DNA of 64,000 nt, taken from positions 29,769 through 93,768 of the forward strand of contig NZ_JACSET010000001.1 of NCBI RefSeq assembly GCF_014334325.1, written 5' to 3'. Made by a program: the position numbers and the translations under genes. The notes beneath the pieces were generated by a model. It had not been told where the DNA came from, ran no database searches, and worked only from the letters and a program-made list of their open reading frames with translations. This DNA is from Treponema sp. Marseille-Q4130 (GTDB taxonomy: Bacteria; Spirochaetota; Spirochaetia; Treponematales; Treponemataceae). This document shows, in pieces, positions 42,108-51,340 of this stretch. Each line of letters begins with the position of its first letter. Within the stretch, counting starts at the first letter, position 1.

Positions 42108-44111
42108 ATGAGTCACGAATGTCACTGTCATGCATGCTGCAAAAGCGAACACGAACATGGACATACACACGGACATGAACATGAAGAAGAGAGCGAATTA
42201 AGCGTCCGTGAAATCGTCATTGCGGCGGTGCTGTTTGCACTCGGTTTAATCGTCGAACACGCGCATCCTTTCAGGGCGATCGTTGTTTCGCTCGGTAAAT
42301 TCGCGTCGGCGGATGAACTCGTTTCAATCGTACTTTTACTCGCAGCATACCTCGTGTGCGGCAGGAGCGTCGTCATCGACGCGGTAAAAAATATTATTAA
42401 AGGAAATTTCTTCGATGAAAAATTCTTGATGAGCGTTGCGTCTCTCGGCGCCGTCGCAGTCGGACAATATCCCGAAGCTGTCGGCGTCATGCTGCTCTAT
42501 CAAATCGGGGAATACGCACAGGACAAAGCGGTCGACAAATCGCGCGATTCGATTCAATCGCTCATGGAAATCCGGCCGGATAAAGCATTCGTAAAACGCG
42601 GCGATAAAATAATCGAAGTATCGCCCGACGATGTGAACGTCGGCGAAACCATACTCGTGAAGCCCGGAGAGCGCATTCCGATCGACGGCACGGTCGTACA
42701 GGGAAAATCGTTTCTCGATACGTCCGCCCTTACCGGAGAAGCGGTGCCGCGCCGCGTATTCGTCGGAAGCGACGTTATGGCGGGCGCGATCAATACGGAC
42801 AGCGTGATCGAAATCGAAACGACGAAGATCGCCGGAGAATCGGCCGCCGCTCGCATCATCGAGCTGGTCGAAAAAGCGCAGGAAAAAAAAGCGAAATCGG
42901 AGCGCTTTATCACGCGCTTTTCAAAAGCGTATACGCCTATCGTGTGTATAGCGGCGGTTTTGCTTGCGCTCATTCCGTCCCTCATCACGGGTGATGCGCA
43001 CACGTGGGTGTACCGCGCGCTCATCTTTCTCGTCGTCTCCTGCCCCTGTGCGCTCGTCATATCGGTACCGCTCGGATTTTTCAGCGGCATCGGAACGGCA
43101 AGCAAAAACGGCATCCTCATCAAAGGAAGCGAATGCGTCGAAACGCTTGCGCGGACACAAACGGCGGTATTCGATAAAACGGGAACTTTAACAAAAGGCG
43201 TATTCGCCGTCACGGGAGTTCACCCGACGGACGAAGAACGCATATCGGCGGACGAACTCATCGCAATCGCGGCGCATGCGGAAACCTATTCGAATCATCC
43301 GATATCGAATTCGATCAAAGCGGCACACTCGGGAGCGTGCTGCAATCTCGTAAAGATCGCCGACGCGGAAGAGATAAGCGGAGAGGGCATCAGCGTCGTC
43401 CTCGACGGAAAGCGCGTACTTGCCGGCAATATGAAACTCATGGAATCGCACGCGGTAGAAGGCATCGTTCCGTGCAGCTTAAACGATTTCGGAACGGTCG
43501 TACACGTCGCAGTCGACGGACTGTATGCGGGACACATCGTTATAGCCGATCAAACGAAAGACGACGCGGCCTTCGCCGTCAAAAAGCTCCGAAAACTCGG
43601 CGTCAAAAAAATCGTCATGCTCACTGGCGACAATAAAGAAACGGCGGAAGAAGTCGCGTCCGAAATCGGAGTCGATACCGTTTTTTCGGAACTCCTTCCT
43701 GCAGATAAAGTCGATAAAGTGGAAGCGCAGCTTGCAGAGCTCGGCAAAAAACCGCGGCGTCCGACGCTCCTCTTTGCCGGCGACGGCATCAACGATGCAC
43801 CGGTGCTCGCGCGGGCCGACACGGGGATCGCGATGGGCGGACTCGGAAGCGATGCCGCGATAGAATCGGCCGATGCCGTTATCATGACCGACGAACCGGC
43901 AAAGATAGCGGACGCGATTTCGATTTCACGGAAAACCGTACGCATCGTCACCGAAAACATCGTCGTTTCGCTCATCGTAAAAATCGGCATCATGGCGCTC
44001 GGCGCGTTCGGTATCGCAAATATGTGGACTGCCGTTTTCGGCGATACGGGCGTAGCTCTCCTCGCCGTAGCGAATTCGATGCGCGTCATGCTGTGGAAAA
44101 AGCGAGGGTGA
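42108..44111 (+). CDS. P1B-type heavy-metal ATPase (Zn/Cd/Pb efflux type)
   Basis: A 667-residue inner-membrane cation pump. The N terminus is a His/Cys-rich metal-binding stretch (residues 1-28) instead of an HMA domain. Motifs in order: Thr-Gly-Glu in the actuator domain, Ser-Cys-Pro-Cys-Ala-Leu in TM6 (about 310), phosphorylated Asp in Phe-Asp-Lys-Thr-Gly-Thr (about 355), His-Pro for nucleotide binding, Gly-Asp-Gly-Ile-Asn-Asp (about 557), and Gly-Asp-Thr-Gly-Val-Ala-Leu-Leu in the last TM, where Asp is the P1B-2 metal ligand. It follows the ArsR gene; the pair forms a standard metal-efflux operon. TTAGGAGGAG precedes the ATG. Confidence 0.93.
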   Translation: MSHECHCHACCKSEHEHGHTHGHEHEEESELSVREIVIAAVLFALGLIVEHAHPFRAIVVSLGKFASADELVSIVLLLAAYLVCGRSVVIDAVKNIIKGNFFDEKFLMSVASLGAVAVGQYPEAVGVMLLYQIGEYAQDKAVDKSRDSIQSLMEIRPDKAFVKRGDKIIEVSPDDVNVGETILVKPGERIPIDGTVVQGKSFLDTSALTGEAVPRRVFVGSDVMAGAINTDSVIEIETTKIAGESAAARIIELVEKAQEKKAKSERFITRFSKAYTPIVCIAAVLLALIPSLITGDAHTWVYRALIFLVVSCPCALVISVPLGFFSGIGTASKNGILIKGSECVETLARTQTAVFDKTGTLTKGVFAVTGVHPTDEERISADELIAIAAHAETYSNHPISNSIKAAHSGACCNLVKIADAEEISGEGISVVLDGKRVLAGNMKLMESHAVEGIVPCSLNDFGTVVHVAVDGLYAGHIVIADQTKDDAAFAVKKLRKLGVKKIVMLTGDNKETAEEVASEIGVDTVFSELLPADKVDKVEAQLAELGKKPRRPTLLFAGDGINDAPVLARADTGIAMGGLGSDAAIESADAVIMTDEPAKIADAISISRKTVRIVTENIVVSLIVKIGIMALGAFGIANMWTAVFGDTGVALLAVANSMRVMLWKKRG

Positions 44112-44218
44112 TGCGTAAAAGCGGAAGCCGCATACGGCTATAAAGGGAACGGGGACGGTACGCGAAGTAAAGCATAATAATTCGCTTCCCCGGCCGATTT
44201 CCCACTCCGCCGTTTTTG

Positions 44219-44227
44219 TGCTATACT
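44219..44227 (+). promoter_or_regulatory. pth extended -10 element, leaderless arrangement
   Basis: TGC-TATACT, hexamer at 44222-44227, then six bases to the ATG at 44234. No Shine-Dalgarno. The stretch 44112-44218 shows nothing else recognisable. Confidence 0.65.
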
Positions 44228-44233
44228 CCGTCT

Positions 44234-44869
44234 ATGATTCGGCTTGTCGCTTTTCTCGGAAATTACGGGCGCACATACGAAAATACGCGCCACAACGCCG
44301 CGTGGCTTTTTGCGGATTCATTGCCCTTTGCACACCGTCTTTCGTGGCAGCATAAATTCAAAGGCGCTTTTTGTTCGCTCGATGTATCCCGCCTCGCTTC
44401 TTGGGCGGACGAATATCATCTCGGCACTTCAAACGCCCGAATCGCTTCCGACGCGATATATTTTTTAAAGCCCGAAACCTATATGAACGCATCCGGTGAA
44501 AGTATCGGCGAACTCGCAAACTTTTACAAACTCACGGCGGATCACATACTCGTCGTACACGATGAGCTTGAACTTCCGGCTGGCACGATCGGCTTAAAGA
44601 AAGGAGGCGGACTCGGCGGACACAACGGACTGCGTTCGACAAAAGCCGTTTTAAATACGGCGGATTTTTGGAGATTCCGCTTCGGCATCGGGCGGCCGGA
44701 TAATCCCGACGTGGCCGGCTACGTGCTCTCGCCTTTTACAAGCGACGAGCGCATAACGATGGCGCAGACGTTTAGCGCAGCGGCGATCCCGTTTACCGAA
44801 GCAATTCTTTCAAACGATCCGGCAAAACTCGTCGCGGCGTGGGGTAAGAAAAAAGTGTCCGCCGACTGA
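44234..44869 (+). CDS. pth: Peptidyl-tRNA hydrolase
   Basis: Frees tRNA from peptidyl-tRNA that drops off ribosomes; cytosolic monomer. The 211-residue protein keeps Asn10 (Leu-Gly-Asn-Tyr-Gly), catalytic His20 (Thr-Arg-His-Asn), Glu-Thr-Tyr-Met-Asn, Val-His-Asp-Glu-Leu-Glu-Leu-Pro with the catalytic Asp, and Gly-Gly-His-Asn-Gly-Leu-Arg-Ser. The usual glycine after Asn10 is kept but Pro is replaced by Tyr (Asn-Tyr-Gly rather than Asn-Pro-Gly). ATG 44234 gives the family N terminus and sits six bases after the -10 element. It is a single-gene unit. Confidence 0.95.
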   Translation: MIRLVAFLGNYGRTYENTRHNAAWLFADSLPFAHRLSWQHKFKGAFCSLDVSRLASWADEYHLGTSNARIASDAIYFLKPETYMNASGESIGELANFYKLTADHILVVHDELELPAGTIGLKKGGGLGGHNGLRSTKAVLNTADFWRFRFGIGRPDNPDVAGYVLSPFTSDERITMAQTFSAAAIPFTEAILSNDPAKLVAAWGKKKVSAD

Positions 44870-45100
44870 AAGAGGGCAGGCGCGGTACTGCTCCGCATCC
44901 GACAGCCGCGTCATACACGGCGGCTTTGCGGAATAAATTCGCCGTTCGGTTTATTCGTGCGGATGGTTATCTCATATGCCGTGTCGTAACAAAGGGTATT
45001 AAAGCCGACTGCAACCACCTTATGAGAACAACATACTTCGACGCTCTGCGTCGAGGTTGTTGATTAAAAATATCCGCTCGCATATACATCGTATTATCGA

Positions 45101-45106
45101 TATACT
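45101..45106 (+). promoter_or_regulatory. -10 element of the MFS gene, leaderless arrangement
   Basis: TATACT, then seven bases to ATG 45114; no Shine-Dalgarno and no clear -35. The 240 bases from 44870 to here hold no convincing gene; a short inverted repeat (CGACGCT/GCGTCG) lies near 45039-45054. Confidence 0.5.
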
Positions 45107-45113
45107 CTCCGAT

Positions 45114-46277
45114 ATGGTCATGGCGATTCCCGAATTTCTTTTGTTTGCCGTCCACTGCGCTCCGACAGTGTATTTACCGCTGTTTTTAAATACGCTCGGC
45201 TACACGGCGACGGAGATTGGTTTGCTCTTCGCATTTTTCAATGGGGCGGGAATCATCGTGCCGCTGCTCATCGCTCCTTCCCTAACACACGCGAAGCGGC
45301 TCGGCATTGCGCTCTGTGTCATAGCTGCGGGACTTGCTGCGACGCCCGTTTTTCTTTTCCGCAGCAGCGGATTTTTGGCAACGGCTTTGTGTATGTCCGT
45401 GTATGCGTCGTTTCTCCGATCTTCAATTCCGGTTTGCGATTCGATGGTGAATACGGTACTTGCGCTCAAACGGGAACAATACGGTTATGTACGCGGAGCC
45501 GGCAGCGTCGGCTTTATCGCGATGAGCTGTATCATGCAGCGCTTTATCGATTTGAAAAATTGTACACCTCTTGCAATGACCGCGTGGATGAGTTTTCCCG
45601 CTGTGCTCCTCGGTGCGGCAGCTGTTCCTTTTGTTCGATTGCGGCAAAGTCCGCAGAGTATCGAAGAGTATGACGACGGTAATCGTTCCGCTTCGGTCAA
45701 ATCGATTTTGGCGTCTTTCGGCAAAAAATATTATCTCGTGCTGTTTGTCGTTTTTATGCAGTACATCGGCATGGTTCCGGCAAATCAATTCGTATCGCTG
45801 TATGTGCGCGATGCGCTGCACAGCGATAATGTCGGCTTGATATGGGCGATAAGCGTCATAGGGGAAATACCTCTTATGCTTTTCAGCTCTCGATTTATTC
45901 GGCGGTACGGTGCGCTTAAACTTATCTTCTTCGGAACGGCAGCGGTCACCGTTCGTATGTTTGGCTATGCCTTTGTCCCGAATATCGCAGGAGTCGTTTT
46001 CGCTCAGCTTTTCCACAGTGTGACCTTCGGCTTATTTTATCCGGCCTGTATTTCGTTTTGCGCAAAAGGAAAATACGGCCGCCCCCTCGTCGTAAGCATG
46101 ACGCTTTTTGCCGTCATCAACAATCTTGCAAGCGCGGCGGGCGCATCTTTCGGAGGTATGCTCGTCGATGTGGCGGGCTACCGCACTATGTTTTGCACCT
46201 TCGCACTCATACCGCTTGCGGGGCTTGCCGTATACGCTTTCGTGAAACAATCCTCTTCTTGCCTACATAGCGTTTGA
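45114..46277 (+). CDS. Major facilitator superfamily transporter (MFS_1-like / LacY-type)
   Basis: A 387-residue transporter with about twelve hydrophobic helices in two halves, separated by a polar loop around residues 185-205. The start Phe-Leu-Leu-Phe-Ala-Val then Pro-Leu-Phe-Leu-Asn-Thr-Leu-Gly-Tyr-Thr-Ala-Thr-Glu-Ile-Gly-Leu-Leu matches the MFS_1-like (PF12832) and nucleoside/sugar symporter N termini. Substrate unknown. A TTG at 45057 opens the same frame, but ATG 45114 is favoured by the -10 seven bases upstream and by the family N terminus. The fprA-type promoter lies inside the last codons of this gene. Confidence 0.85.
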   Translation: MVMAIPEFLLFAVHCAPTVYLPLFLNTLGYTATEIGLLFAFFNGAGIIVPLLIAPSLTHAKRLGIALCVIAAGLAATPVFLFRSSGFLATALCMSVYASFLRSSIPVCDSMVNTVLALKREQYGYVRGAGSVGFIAMSCIMQRFIDLKNCTPLAMTAWMSFPAVLLGAAAVPFVRLRQSPQSIEEYDDGNRSASVKSILASFGKKYYLVLFVVFMQYIGMVPANQFVSLYVRDALHSDNVGLIWAISVIGEIPLMLFSSRFIRRYGALKLIFFGTAAVTVRMFGYAFVPNIAGVVFAQLFHSVTFGLFYPACISFCAKGKYGRPLVVSMTLFAVINNLASAAGASFGGMLVDVAGYRTMFCTFALIPLAGLAVYAFVKQSSSCLHSV

Positions 46278-46278
46278 C

Positions 46279-46287
46279 TGCTAAAAT
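46279..46287 (+). promoter_or_regulatory. Extended -10 element of the flavoprotein gene, leaderless arrangement
   Basis: TGC-TAAAAT, hexamer at 46282-46287, then six bases to the ATG at 46294. TTGCCT lies 17 bp upstream (46259-46264), inside the MFS gene. No Shine-Dalgarno. Confidence 0.65.
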
Positions 46288-46293
46288 AGCGGT

Positions 46294-47532
46294 ATGAGAA
46301 CTATTTCAATTGCACCATATATTTCCGTCATCCATTCGGATATCCGTCACCAGCCCTTATTCGAAGGCTATTGGTCTATCCCCAGCGGCGTGACGCTCAA
46401 TTCGTATTTTGTGCGCGGAGAAAAAAATGCACTCATCGATCTTACCGCCGACTGGAGCGAAGCCGTCGATCTGCTCGAAAAGCAGCTCGGCGAAATCGAC
46501 GGCGGCGCAAAAATCGACTATCTCATTCTCAATCACCTTGAGCCGGATCACACGGGATTTTTGCCCGAGTTCGTAAAGCGGAATCCGAACGTCGAAATCG
46601 TTGCGACCGCAAAGGGTGCGACCCTCGTAAAAAATTTTATCAAAGCAGCCGACGAATGTCCCTCTCTTAAAATCCGCGAAGTAAAATCGGACGATACGCT
46701 CGATCTCGGCGGCGGCAAAGCGCTCGCGTTTTATGAAATCCCGAACGTGCACTGGCCTGAAACGATGTGCACGTTCGATGCGGACTCGGGAACGCTTTTC
46801 AGCTGCGACGCTTTCGGCGGCTACGGCACGACAGGCGAGCGCGTGTTCGACGACGAATTTTCCGAAAGCGAACTCGCGTCGTTCGAAGAAGAAAGTCTTC
46901 GCTACTATGCAACGATCGTTGCAAGCTTCAGCCCCTTTGTCAAAAAAGCGATCGAAAAATTCCGCGCCGAAAACCTTGCAATCAAAACGATTGCGCCGAG
47001 CCACGGCATCATTTGGAGAGCGCATCCCGAACGGATTATCGCCGCTTACGAACGCTTCGCTTCGTACAATACGACGGGAGCCGGCGAAAAAGAAATCTGC
47101 GTCATCTGCTCGTCCATGTACGGGAACACGAAAAAAGGTGCGGAAGCCATTGTGCACGGCATCAAAGGGACCGACGCTTCGATCAAAGTCGATTTTTTGC
47201 AGGTTCCCGGAACCGACGATTCTCACGTGCTCGCAGCCGCTCTCCGTTCCCGCGGCATCGTCATAGCGGCTCCGACCTACGAATACAAACTCTTTCCGGC
47301 TATGGCGCACATTCTCGACCTCTTTAACCGCAAACACATTACCAGGAAAAAAGCGATTCGCATCGGAAGCTGGGGCTGGTCGGGCGGTGCAAAAAAAGAG
47401 TATGACGAAATCTCCGCGCCGCTCAAGTGGGAACAGTTCGAACAGTACGAATGGCAGGGAGTTCCGACCGAAGCGGATTTACAGGCTCTTGAAAAAAAAG
47501 GTGCGGAGTTTGCCGCCGCCGTTTTAAATTAA
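46294..47532 (+). CDS. A-type flavoprotein (FprA/ROO-like diiron flavoprotein)
   Basis: Cytosolic enzyme that reduces O2 to water or NO to N2O using electrons from rubredoxin or a related donor, protecting anaerobes. The 412-residue protein has the N-terminal metallo-beta-lactamase-like diiron domain (about 1-255): Asn-His-Leu-Glu-Pro-Asp-His near residue 81 gives the HxExDH iron ligands, with further ligands in Pro-Asn-Val-His-Trp-Pro-Glu, Phe-Ser-Cys-Asp-Ala-Phe-Gly and Ser-His-Gly-Ile-Ile-Trp. The C-terminal flavodoxin domain (about 265-412) binds FMN through Ser-Met-Tyr-Gly-Asn-Thr. It lacks extra rubredoxin or flavin-reductase domains, so an external electron donor is needed. Confidence 0.95.
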   Translation: MRTISIAPYISVIHSDIRHQPLFEGYWSIPSGVTLNSYFVRGEKNALIDLTADWSEAVDLLEKQLGEIDGGAKIDYLILNHLEPDHTGFLPEFVKRNPNVEIVATAKGATLVKNFIKAADECPSLKIREVKSDDTLDLGGGKALAFYEIPNVHWPETMCTFDADSGTLFSCDAFGGYGTTGERVFDDEFSESELASFEEESLRYYATIVASFSPFVKKAIEKFRAENLAIKTIAPSHGIIWRAHPERIIAAYERFASYNTTGAGEKEICVICSSMYGNTKKGAEAIVHGIKGTDASIKVDFLQVPGTDDSHVLAAALRSRGIVIAAPTYEYKLFPAMAHILDLFNRKHITRKKAIRIGSWGWSGGAKKEYDEISAPLKWEQFEQYEWQGVPTEADLQALEKKGAEFAAAVLN

Positions 47533-47542
47533 TAAGCTGTAT

Positions 47543-47598
47543 GACGGGTTCGGAAAGAGTCGGCCGATAAAGCTGTGCTGCGAGCGAGAACCCGTCCG
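47543..47598. repeat. Dispersed element with GAACCCGTC/GACGGGTTC stem
   Basis: GACGGGTTC and GAACCCGTC form a 9-bp stem around a long loop with GATAAAGCTGTGCTG. A related element, with GATAAAGATGTGCTTGCGGCGAGAAC, lies at 21575-21620; partial copies lie at 16682-16709 (minus) and 9306-9319 (minus). Here it is the leader of the gene at 47618. Confidence 0.5.
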
Positions 47599-47617
47599 TT
47601 TGGACTAGGAGACGAAC

Positions 47618-48634
47618 ATGAAAAAAAAGTTTTTATTGATGATCGGATTTATTTGTTCGTGCAGTTTATATGCGCGGATGACCTATTCCGATTTCGGAGA
47701 TACGGCGGGTTCTTGCGTCGTCTATAAAGAGAGCGGCGGAAATTTTATAAACATTGTAAATATCGGAGACGGTTATATTACAAGATATAGAGATACGGAA
47801 AAACAACAGGCGTATACCGCGACCGTAAAAATCGTAAAAGGTTTTAATACCGCTGTAGAATTGATTGAAGTAAACGAAGGGACAAAAGAAGATTTTGAAA
47901 ATATTATAAAACCGAAAATAATAAATTTGTTTTTCTATACGGATATGAATATGCGGAAAAATCTTCCGGGAAGTTTCGTAACTGTAAAAAAAGATTTATT
48001 TTCCGGAGAAGTAACAAGATCGGGGCTTGTTGATTTTTTTATTCCGATCACCAATTTGATTTGGGAAAAAGACGAACATGATACCGTCATTACCGAATGC
48101 ATTCAATTCGGGGTTATTTCTCCTAATGAAATACATGATTTTTTAAATTCGGCTGATATCCCTGAGCCTAAAGTCAGGGAAGATATGAAAAAGATACAGC
48201 CTAAAAAATCAAAAAAAACCGCATATAATAATTTTGAATTACAGCTTCCGCAAAATTATCTTTCGGATTCCGGATATTATGTATTACCGAATACGACAAA
48301 ACGCGATTCAGTGATCTATACGGAAAAGATTTCTCTGCAAAAAGAAAATTTGGAAGATTTCTATGCGTATATCATGCGGGATATTCTTTTTACATCAATG
48401 AATGCATGCATTATTCCGGAATCGTTTAAAATGGAAAAAATCGGAAATGCGATTTGTGTAACATACGATGCCGTTACGTATCAATATTGGGAATTGAATA
48501 CGATGAAACTGTGTCTTTTTTCGGATGACGGAGAAAATTTTGATGTATTGAGAATCAACGGATATTCTTCGTTTATAGAGAAAAATATCGATATGATTAA
48601 TAAAATAATCGAATCGGCAAAAGTGATCAAATAA
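47618..48634 (+). CDS. Secreted protein of unknown function
   Basis: A 338-residue protein with an N-terminal signal peptide (about 1-20, ending near Cys-Ser-Leu-Tyr-Ala-Arg). The Cys of Phe-Ile-Cys-Ser-Cys-Ser could be a lipobox variant, but the position is not standard. I do not recognise a domain. A first part (about 20-165) is beta-rich; a Lys/Pro-rich linker (about 185-205) leads to a second alpha/beta part with Phe-Glu-Leu-Gln-Leu-Pro. AT content is higher than in neighbouring housekeeping genes. ATG 47618 follows AGGAGA. Confidence 0.65.
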   Translation: MKKKFLLMIGFICSCSLYARMTYSDFGDTAGSCVVYKESGGNFINIVNIGDGYITRYRDTEKQQAYTATVKIVKGFNTAVELIEVNEGTKEDFENIIKPKIINLFFYTDMNMRKNLPGSFVTVKKDLFSGEVTRSGLVDFFIPITNLIWEKDEHDTVITECIQFGVISPNEIHDFLNSADIPEPKVREDMKKIQPKKSKKTAYNNFELQLPQNYLSDSGYYVLPNTTKRDSVIYTEKISLQKENLEDFYAYIMRDILFTSMNACIIPESFKMEKIGNAICVTYDAVTYQYWELNTMKLCLFSDDGENFDVLRINGYSSFIEKNIDMINKIIESAKVIK

Positions 48635-48689
48635 CGACATACATCGATGCAGTACATCGGTGTATATTTATTAATTTCGGAGGGATCCG

Positions 48690-49205
48690 ATGATCGGATA
48701 CATCGTCAAACTGTTCCGCGCGCTCAATTCGAATTCGAAGCCGTCGGAAATCGCGAACGCCCTTTGTCTCGGGCTCATACTCGGCTTTATGCCGAAAAAC
48801 AATCTGCTGTGGTACCTGCTCGTGGTGCTGTTTTTATTCGTGCGTATAAACAAAGGCGCCTACCTTATCGCGATGGCGCTCGGCGCGCTCGCAGCTCCTT
48901 TGCTCGACCCGCTTTTCGATAGGATGGGCTATGCAGTTCTTACGTTTGCGCCGCTCGAACCCGTTTTTTCATACCTGCTCGACGTTCCGTTCGTCGGCTT
49001 TACGAGATTCAACAATACGATCGTGTGCGGTTCCCTGCTTTTCGGCATAGTCTGCTACGTGCCGCTTTTTATTATCGCAATCGTACTGATTAAACAGTGG
49101 CGCACGGTCATCGCGGGTGCAATCAAAAACAGTAAAATCGGAAAAGCGATAAGCGCGCTGCCGATCATTTCAAAAATCGCCGAAAAGGCATCGGAGCTTG
49201 TATAA
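48690..49205 (+). CDS. TIGR03546 family membrane protein
   Basis: A 171-residue inner-membrane protein with three to four hydrophobic helices, starting Met-Ile-Gly-Tyr-Ile-Val-Lys-Leu-Phe-Arg-Ala-Leu-Asn-Ser-Asn. This N terminus and the length match TIGR03546, a family found beside TIGR03545 in treponemes and some gammaproteobacteria. Function is unknown; conserved pairing suggests one complex with the next gene product. Start ATG follows GGAGGG. Confidence 0.85.
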   Translation: MIGYIVKLFRALNSNSKPSEIANALCLGLILGFMPKNNLLWYLLVVLFLFVRINKGAYLIAMALGALAAPLLDPLFDRMGYAVLTFAPLEPVFSYLLDVPFVGFTRFNNTIVCGSLLFGIVCYVPLFIIAIVLIKQWRTVIAGAIKNSKIGKAISALPIISKIAEKASELV

Positions 49206-49206
49206 A

Positions 49207-51327
49207 ATGAAAACGACAGTCGCTAAGACGCAAAAAACCGTCCCCGCAAAAAAACTTCCCGGATTGTTAAAAAAATCCTATACACAAAAACAATTCGAAA
49301 AGAAAATACTGAAAAAAATATACGTGGCGGCGGATAAAGAATTTATTAATAATTATTTTACCGCCGATGCGGATAAAACGGGCAGCGTGCGCATCCCGAA
49401 AAATTCGGAAATCGCCAAAGCGGATTTTATCCGTCTTAAAACCCTTGCAAAAGAAATACGGCAGCAGAAATTCGGCATCAAGCTTATCCCGCTTGCAGCC
49501 CTCATCGGTGCCGTCGCCGCAGTCTGCATCGTCGTTTCCCTGTTTAAAAACATCGTCGTAAAGCGCGCGATCGTTGCGGGCATGCAAAGCGCTTTTCAAG
49601 CGAAGACCGATATCGGTTACCTCGATTTTCAAATATTCGGCGCAAAGCTTACAATAAAAGATTTGCAGCAGGCGAATAAAAACGATGTGATGAAAAATAT
49701 TTTTCAAGTCGGAGAAATCACCTTCGATTTCAATTTGACTGAACTGCTGCGCGGTAAATTCGACGCGGAAAACATCACCGTCGCGGACGTGCTCATCGGT
49801 ACCGAGCGGAAAACGTCCGGCTATATTCCGGTAAAACAAAAGCGCGAAGAAAAGCAAAACGAAAGCCGCATTGCCGACATGCAAAAGGCGCTCCTTGCCG
49901 ACGTGCAAAAAACGCTTTCCGATACTTTTGCCGAATACAATCCCCAAACGATTATTAAAAACGTCGAAAACAATTTGAAATCTCCGGCGATGGCGGAAAG
50001 CACAAAGACCGCGATCGAAGAGACGGTCGCAAAGTGGAAGGACACGCCCGAATCGATGGAAAAATCGATACGCGAATTTTCGAGCAGTGTCGATACCCTC
50101 GTCAAAACCGATTGGGCAGGCGTAAAAGATCCGGTAAAATTAAAAGAAGCGCTCGATACGATCAATGCCGCCGTTTCGCAGGGAAAAAACATAAAAGCCC
50201 AGACGGAAAAAATTGCTTCGGACTTTAAGAGCGACACCGAAACGGCCCGGCGCCTTTCAAAGGACATCGGAGAAGCGATCGCGTCCGACAAAGCGCTCAT
50301 CGACAAAGAGATTGCCAAATTCAAAGCGCTCAAAAACGACGGCATCGGCGGTGTGTTCGACAAAGTGCTTACGGCCTTTATGTACAATTTGTTCGGCACG
50401 TATTATCCCTATGTGCAAAAAGGAATCGATACGGCACTTGAATTAAAAAGCAAAGCTTCGTCGCAGCCCGCAAAGAAAAAAGCGAAAAAAGTTTCGCGAC
50501 GCATGAAAGGTACGGATATCTATTATAAAAACGATACCGTTCCGAAGTTTTTAATCGAAAAAGCGTACGGCTCCGGTGCAAACTGGAGCTTGGCGGCAAA
50601 AGAGGTTTCAAGCGATCCCGACAAGCGCGGAAAACCCGCAGAGCTTTCCGCCGCCTTTGCCGTTAAAGGAATCGACAACGCGATAAGCGCCGTTATCGAC
50701 GGGAGACGCAAAACGGATAATCCGCTTTTGTCCGCAAAGTACAGCGGATCGGGTTTTCCGCTTTCGCTGAAAATCGACGATGCGTATTCGCTTGCCGCGC
50801 ACTCGTCCGCCCTTTCGTGTACCGTACTCGGCGATGACGACGGAAGCTTCAGCGTGCGCGGATCGGTCGATATGCGCGGCATGAAAATCACGACGCCGTC
50901 TTTCGAACCCGCTCCCGTATACGAAATCTACCGCAAAGCGACGGAACGCTTTACCGCGCTCAAAGTCGGCTTTACGGCAGGCTACACGGTCGAATCGGGC
51001 GTCACGCTTTCGCTCGACACCGACGCGGCCGAACGATTCGCCGCGGTTTTTCAAAGCCTGCTCGCATCCGAATTGACGTCGATCACCGCTTCCGCGCGCG
51101 AAAAAGTAAACGAACTGCTCGCTGAAAAGACGGGCGGCGTTTCCGCCGAAATCGCGAAGCTGGCGGATATTCAAAACGGCATCAAGCTGCAGGAAGCGAA
51201 CTTCGGCGATATGAACGCCGCGCTCGAAAAAGCTCAGCGGGACATACTCAAACAGCTCGCAGGACAAACAGGAAGCGATGCAGTGCAAAAAGCTGCGGGC
51301 GCACTCAAAGGATTGTTCGGAAGGTAG
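49207..51327 (+). CDS. TIGR03545 family protein
   Basis: A 706-residue protein with one membrane helix near residues 92-112 after a basic N-terminal cytoplasmic region, so most of it is probably periplasmic. The part after the helix (Phe-Gln-Ala-Lys-Thr-Asp-Ile and Leu-Thr-Ile-Lys-Asp-Leu-Gln-Gln-Ala) has an AsmA-like beta pattern. A long helical stretch follows (about 200-400), then beta-rich segments and a coiled-coil end. It matches TIGR03545, the partner of TIGR03546. Only one base separates the genes. AsmA-like resemblance would hint at lipid transport or envelope assembly, but that is inference. Start is ATG 49207; a TTG at 49198 is the outer limit. Confidence 0.85.
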   Translation: MKTTVAKTQKTVPAKKLPGLLKKSYTQKQFEKKILKKIYVAADKEFINNYFTADADKTGSVRIPKNSEIAKADFIRLKTLAKEIRQQKFGIKLIPLAALIGAVAAVCIVVSLFKNIVVKRAIVAGMQSAFQAKTDIGYLDFQIFGAKLTIKDLQQANKNDVMKNIFQVGEITFDFNLTELLRGKFDAENITVADVLIGTERKTSGYIPVKQKREEKQNESRIADMQKALLADVQKTLSDTFAEYNPQTIIKNVENNLKSPAMAESTKTAIEETVAKWKDTPESMEKSIREFSSSVDTLVKTDWAGVKDPVKLKEALDTINAAVSQGKNIKAQTEKIASDFKSDTETARRLSKDIGEAIASDKALIDKEIAKFKALKNDGIGGVFDKVLTAFMYNLFGTYYPYVQKGIDTALELKSKASSQPAKKKAKKVSRRMKGTDIYYKNDTVPKFLIEKAYGSGANWSLAAKEVSSDPDKRGKPAELSAAFAVKGIDNAISAVIDGRRKTDNPLLSAKYSGSGFPLSLKIDDAYSLAAHSSALSCTVLGDDDGSFSVRGSVDMRGMKITTPSFEPAPVYEIYRKATERFTALKVGFTAGYTVESGVTLSLDTDAAERFAAVFQSLLASELTSITASAREKVNELLAEKTGGVSAEIAKLADIQNGIKLQEANFGDMNAALEKAQRDILKQLAGQTGSDAVQKAAGALKGLFGR

Positions 51328-51340
51328 GGCAAATACATTT

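Noticed and set aside
44967-45155. Minus-strand short frames upstream of the MFS gene
   Set aside because: One frame reads somewhat like protein (Val-Ala-Val-Gly-Phe-Asn-Thr-Leu) but has no start, no ribosome-binding site and no family that I can name; too weak to annotate.
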